Assembly (NCBI GenBank): GCA_027625225.1
Contig: JAQBWG010000018.1
Coordinates: forward strand, 1-15,657
Origin: Chloroflexota bacterium
GTDB taxonomy: Bacteria > Chloroflexota > Dehalococcoidia > Lucifugimonadales > VGZR01
DNA: 15,657 bases
Direction: 5' to 3'
Position numbers and translations under genes: made by a program. A model generated the notes under the pieces. That model did no database searches and was not told the DNA's origin. It saw nothing but the letters and a program-made list of their open reading frames with translations. Each line of letters begins with the position of its first letter. Within the stretch, counting starts at the first letter, position 1. This document shows positions 13,715 to 15,657 of the stretch, in pieces.

Positions 13715-13773
13715 GACATTGGGGTGAGGATGATTTGGCACACAATCGAGAATTGCAGGGTGAGGTTTTTAGG

Positions 13774-13796
13774 CGTGCTTCGACAGGCTCAGCACG
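13774..13796. repeat. REP-like hairpin, copy 2
   Basis: CGTGCT (13774-13779) pairs with AGCACG (13791-13796) around TCGACAGGCTC. The loop matches copy 1 at 9 of 11 positions, while the stem differs with pairing preserved. Confidence 0.65.
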
Positions 13797-13862
13797 AACG
13801 GGTTTTGGAGCGATAGGAATATTGAGTGAATCGGAAGGTGTTTAGAGGTTCGAGAGACAGGC

Positions 13863-15657
13863 ATGACGGGTGAGAAGGACATAGAAGAGCAGCTTAGGCG
13901 GCTGCGGGATGAGTTGCACGGGCATAACCATGCCTATCATGTGCTGGACCAGCCGACGGTCAGCGATGCGGAGTACGACGCGCTGATGCGGGAGCTGCGG
14001 GCGCTGGAGGAGGCGCACCCGGAGCTGGTGACGCCCGACTCGCCGAGCCAGCGGGTGGGCGCTCCGGCGGCGGAGCAGTTCGCGCAGGTGCAGCACGAGG
14101 TACCGCTGCTGAGTCTGGGCAACGCCTTCGATGACGACGAGTTCATGGCGTGGCACGCGCGGACGGCGAAGTCGCTGGAAGTGGACGGGTTCGACATGGC
14201 GTGCGAGCTGAAGTATGACGGGCTGGCGGTGGCGCTGGTGTACGAGGACGGGGGGTTTGTGCGGGGGGCGACGCGGGGCGACGGGCGCGTGGGCGAGGAC
14301 GTGACGGCGAATCTGCGAACGGTGCGGGCGGTGCCGCTGCGGGTGCAGGGGAAGTATCCGAGGCGGTTCGAGGCGCGAGGCGAGGTCATCTATCCCAAGT
14401 CCAAATGGCACAAGCTGAACGAGGAGCGGGCGGCGGCGGGTCTGCCTCTGTACGCCAATCCGAGGAACACGGCGGCGGGGTCGCTGCGTCAGATAGATTC
14501 CACGGTGACCGCGTCGCGTCCTTTGGACATCTATTTCTATTCGCTGGGATGGGCGGAAGGTTGGTCAAAAGAGGCACCGCAAACGCACTCGGAGTCGCTG
14601 GATGCGTTGAAAGGGATGGGGTTCAAGGTGAACCCGCACAACCGATTGGTAAAGACGGCGGACCAGGTTCTGGACTATTACAAGGGCTGGCTGGAGCGGG
14701 TGGAGTCGCTGGACTACGGGTGCGACGGGGTGGTGGTGAAGGTTGACCGGCTGGACTACCAGCGCGACCTGGGGCAGGTGGGGCGGGAGCCGCGGTGGGC
14801 CGTCGCCTATAAATTTCCGGCCATCGAGGTGACGACGAAGCTGCTGTCCATCGAGGTGAACGTGGGGCGGACGGGGAGCATCAATCCGTATGCGGTGCTG
14901 GAGCCGGTGAAGATCGCGGGGGCGATGGTGAAGCAGGCGACGCTGCACAACGAGGATTTAATCCGGCAGAAGGGCCTGAGGATTGGGGATACGGTGCTGG
15001 TGCGTCGGGCGGGCGAGGTCATCCCCGAGGTCATCAAGTCGGTGGAGTCGAAGCGGGACGGGAGTGAGACGGAGTGGGAGATGCCGACGGCGTGCCCTTC
15101 GTGCGGGGAGCCGGTGGTGCGGGAGGAGGGCGACGCGATGGCGTACTGCGTCAACGTGGCGTGCCCGATGCAGTTGCAGCGCACCCTGGAGCACTTCGTG
15201 AGCAAGGGCGCGATGGACATCGACGGGGTGGGCGAGAAGCAGGTGGCCATCTTCCTGGAGAAGGATTTGATTCAGGACGCGGCGGGGCTGTACTCCATCA
15301 CCAAGGAGCAGCTGCTGGATCTGGAGCGGTTCGCGGAGAAGAGCGCGTCGAACATCGTGGCGGCCATCGCGGCGAGCAAGGAGCAGCCGCTGGCGCGGGT
15401 GCTGGTGGCGCTGGGGATACGGCACGTGGGGACGGAGAACGCGGAGCTGCTGGCGCGGCATTTCAAGCACATGGACGCGCTGGCGTCGGCGTCGCAGGAA
15501 GAACTGGCGGGGGTCGAGGGCATCGGCCCGGTGATCGCGGAGACGGTGTGGGATTTCTTCCAGAACGCGAAGAACCGGGATTTGGTGAAGCGGCTGGCGG
15601 AGGCGGGGTTGCAGATGGAGATGGAGGCGGGGCCCGAGGGGCCGCAGTCGCTGGAAG
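13863..15657 (+). CDS. ligA: NAD-dependent DNA ligase LigA (3' end outside window)
   Basis: LigA seals nicks during replication and repair using NAD+. 598 codons are present of a usual ~670, and the frame is open to the right edge. Domain Ia is at the start (L..HN.AYHVLD.PTVSDAEYDALM.EL). The adenylation domain has SLGNAF (84-89), the AMP-accepting Lys117 (ELKYDG), the RGDGRVGEDVT segment and YANPRNTAAGSLRQ. The OB fold has NVGRTG. The zinc finger is Cys411, Cys414, Cys429, Cys434. Helix-hairpin-helix repeats follow (DIDGVGEKQ, GIRHVGTENAELL, GVEGIGPVIAETV). The missing part is the BRCT domain. ATG 13863 is the first usable start after an in-frame stop at 13827; its ribosome-binding site is weak (GAGAG). 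In a sample of 40 codons (13980-14099), 32 end in G. Confidence 0.95.
   Translation, partial: MTGEKDIEEQLRRLRDELHGHNHAYHVLDQPTVSDAEYDALMRELRALEEAHPELVTPDSPSQRVGAPAAEQFAQVQHEVPLLSLGNAFDDDEFMAWHARTAKSLEVDGFDMACELKYDGLAVALVYEDGGFVRGATRGDGRVGEDVTANLRTVRAVPLRVQGKYPRRFEARGEVIYPKSKWHKLNEERAAAGLPLYANPRNTAAGSLRQIDSTVTASRPLDIYFYSLGWAEGWSKEAPQTHSESLDALKGMGFKVNPHNRLVKTADQVLDYYKGWLERVESLDYGCDGVVVKVDRLDYQRDLGQVGREPRWAVAYKFPAIEVTTKLLSIEVNVGRTGSINPYAVLEPVKIAGAMVKQATLHNEDLIRQKGLRIGDTVLVRRAGEVIPEVIKSVESKRDGSETEWEMPTACPSCGEPVVREEGDAMAYCVNVACPMQLQRTLEHFVSKGAMDIDGVGEKQVAIFLEKDLIQDAAGLYSITKEQLLDLERFAEKSASNIVAAIAASKEQPLARVLVALGIRHVGTENAELLARHFKHMDALASASQEELAGVEGIGPVIAETVWDFFQNAKNRDLVKRLAEAGLQMEMEAGPEGPQSLE

Larger units (their letters stand above)
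13439..13862. other. 424-base non-coding stretch with clustered small repeats
   Basis: I find no convincing gene here. The first 120 bases hold only weak hairpins. From about 13,567 to 13,800 there are a degenerate 27-base repeat pair and three hairpins with 11-base loops (listed separately). A 62-codon minus-strand open frame (13555-13743) is made of translated repeats, not a protein. No T-tract terminator for the carbonic anhydrase gene and no strong promoter for ligA is evident. Confidence 0.7.

Noticed and set aside
13555..13743. 62-codon minus-strand open frame upstream of ligA
   Set aside because: Its translation is internally repetitive and corresponds to the hairpin and direct repeats, so it is repeat read-through and not a gene.
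12808..13862. Replication origin at the codon-skew switch
   Set aside because: No cluster of TTATCCACA-like boxes or A/T-rich unwinding region is visible. The skew change is kept as a finding, but no origin is annotated.

Overview
The window looks like a bacterial chromosome segment of moderately high G+C, densely coded, with housekeeping genes (fmt, gyrB, ligA) mixed with oxidative-metabolism and repair genes. The gene set (a Form II CoxL-like molybdenum hydroxylase with a MoxR-type ATPase, a benzoylformate-decarboxylase-like ThDP enzyme, a CADD-family protein, and REP-like hairpins with a TTCGAYRGGCTCAG core) would fit a Chloroflexota (Dehalococcoidia/SAR202-like) genome. That placement is an inference; no 16S rRNA or other decisive marker is present.

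Layout. Positions 2-409 (+) hold the 3' end of fmt, convergent with a long minus-strand block. That block, read from its 5' end, is: CADD-like protein (9137-8454, with its own promoter and terminator); molybdopterin-binding subunit of the xanthine dehydrogenase/CODH family (8304-5950, own promoter, terminator after it); MoxR/CoxD-like AAA+ ATPase (5845-4955); ThDP-dependent decarboxylase-like enzyme (4900-3233); DinB polymerase IV (3206-2124); two adjacent 3-methyladenine DNA glycosylase I paralogues (2083-1451 and 1454-894); and a PPOX-family flavoprotein (894-412). The last four genes form a tight run with ATGA and TGATG overlaps, so they are probably translated together. From 9.3 kb the direction switches to plus: an ArsB/NhaD-type permease, gyrB, a small beta-carbonic anhydrase, a 424-base non-coding stretch rich in small hairpin repeats, and ligA, which runs off the right edge.

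How the genes may work together. DinB and the two TAG enzymes make an alkylation-damage set: base excision of 3-methyladenine plus translesion synthesis across the same lesion. The molybdenum hydroxylase and the MoxR ATPase match the known CoxL-CoxD pairing, but the small [2Fe-2S] and FAD subunits are not in the window. The CADD-like protein keeps every metal ligand and the sacrificial Tyr and Lys positions known from the chlamydial enzyme, which suggests a non-canonical route to para-aminobenzoate for folate.

Points for a second look: the fully conserved CADD active site; the second TAG paralogue, in which the conserved substrate-contacting Glu is Ser; the lone Form II CoxL-like subunit with a palindrome at its predicted transcription start; an abrupt switch from C-ending to G-ending codons between gyrB and the carbonic anhydrase although both are on the plus strand; and the hairpin repeats, whose stems differ while their loops are conserved. 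I see no tRNA, rRNA, CRISPR array, transposase or phage gene.
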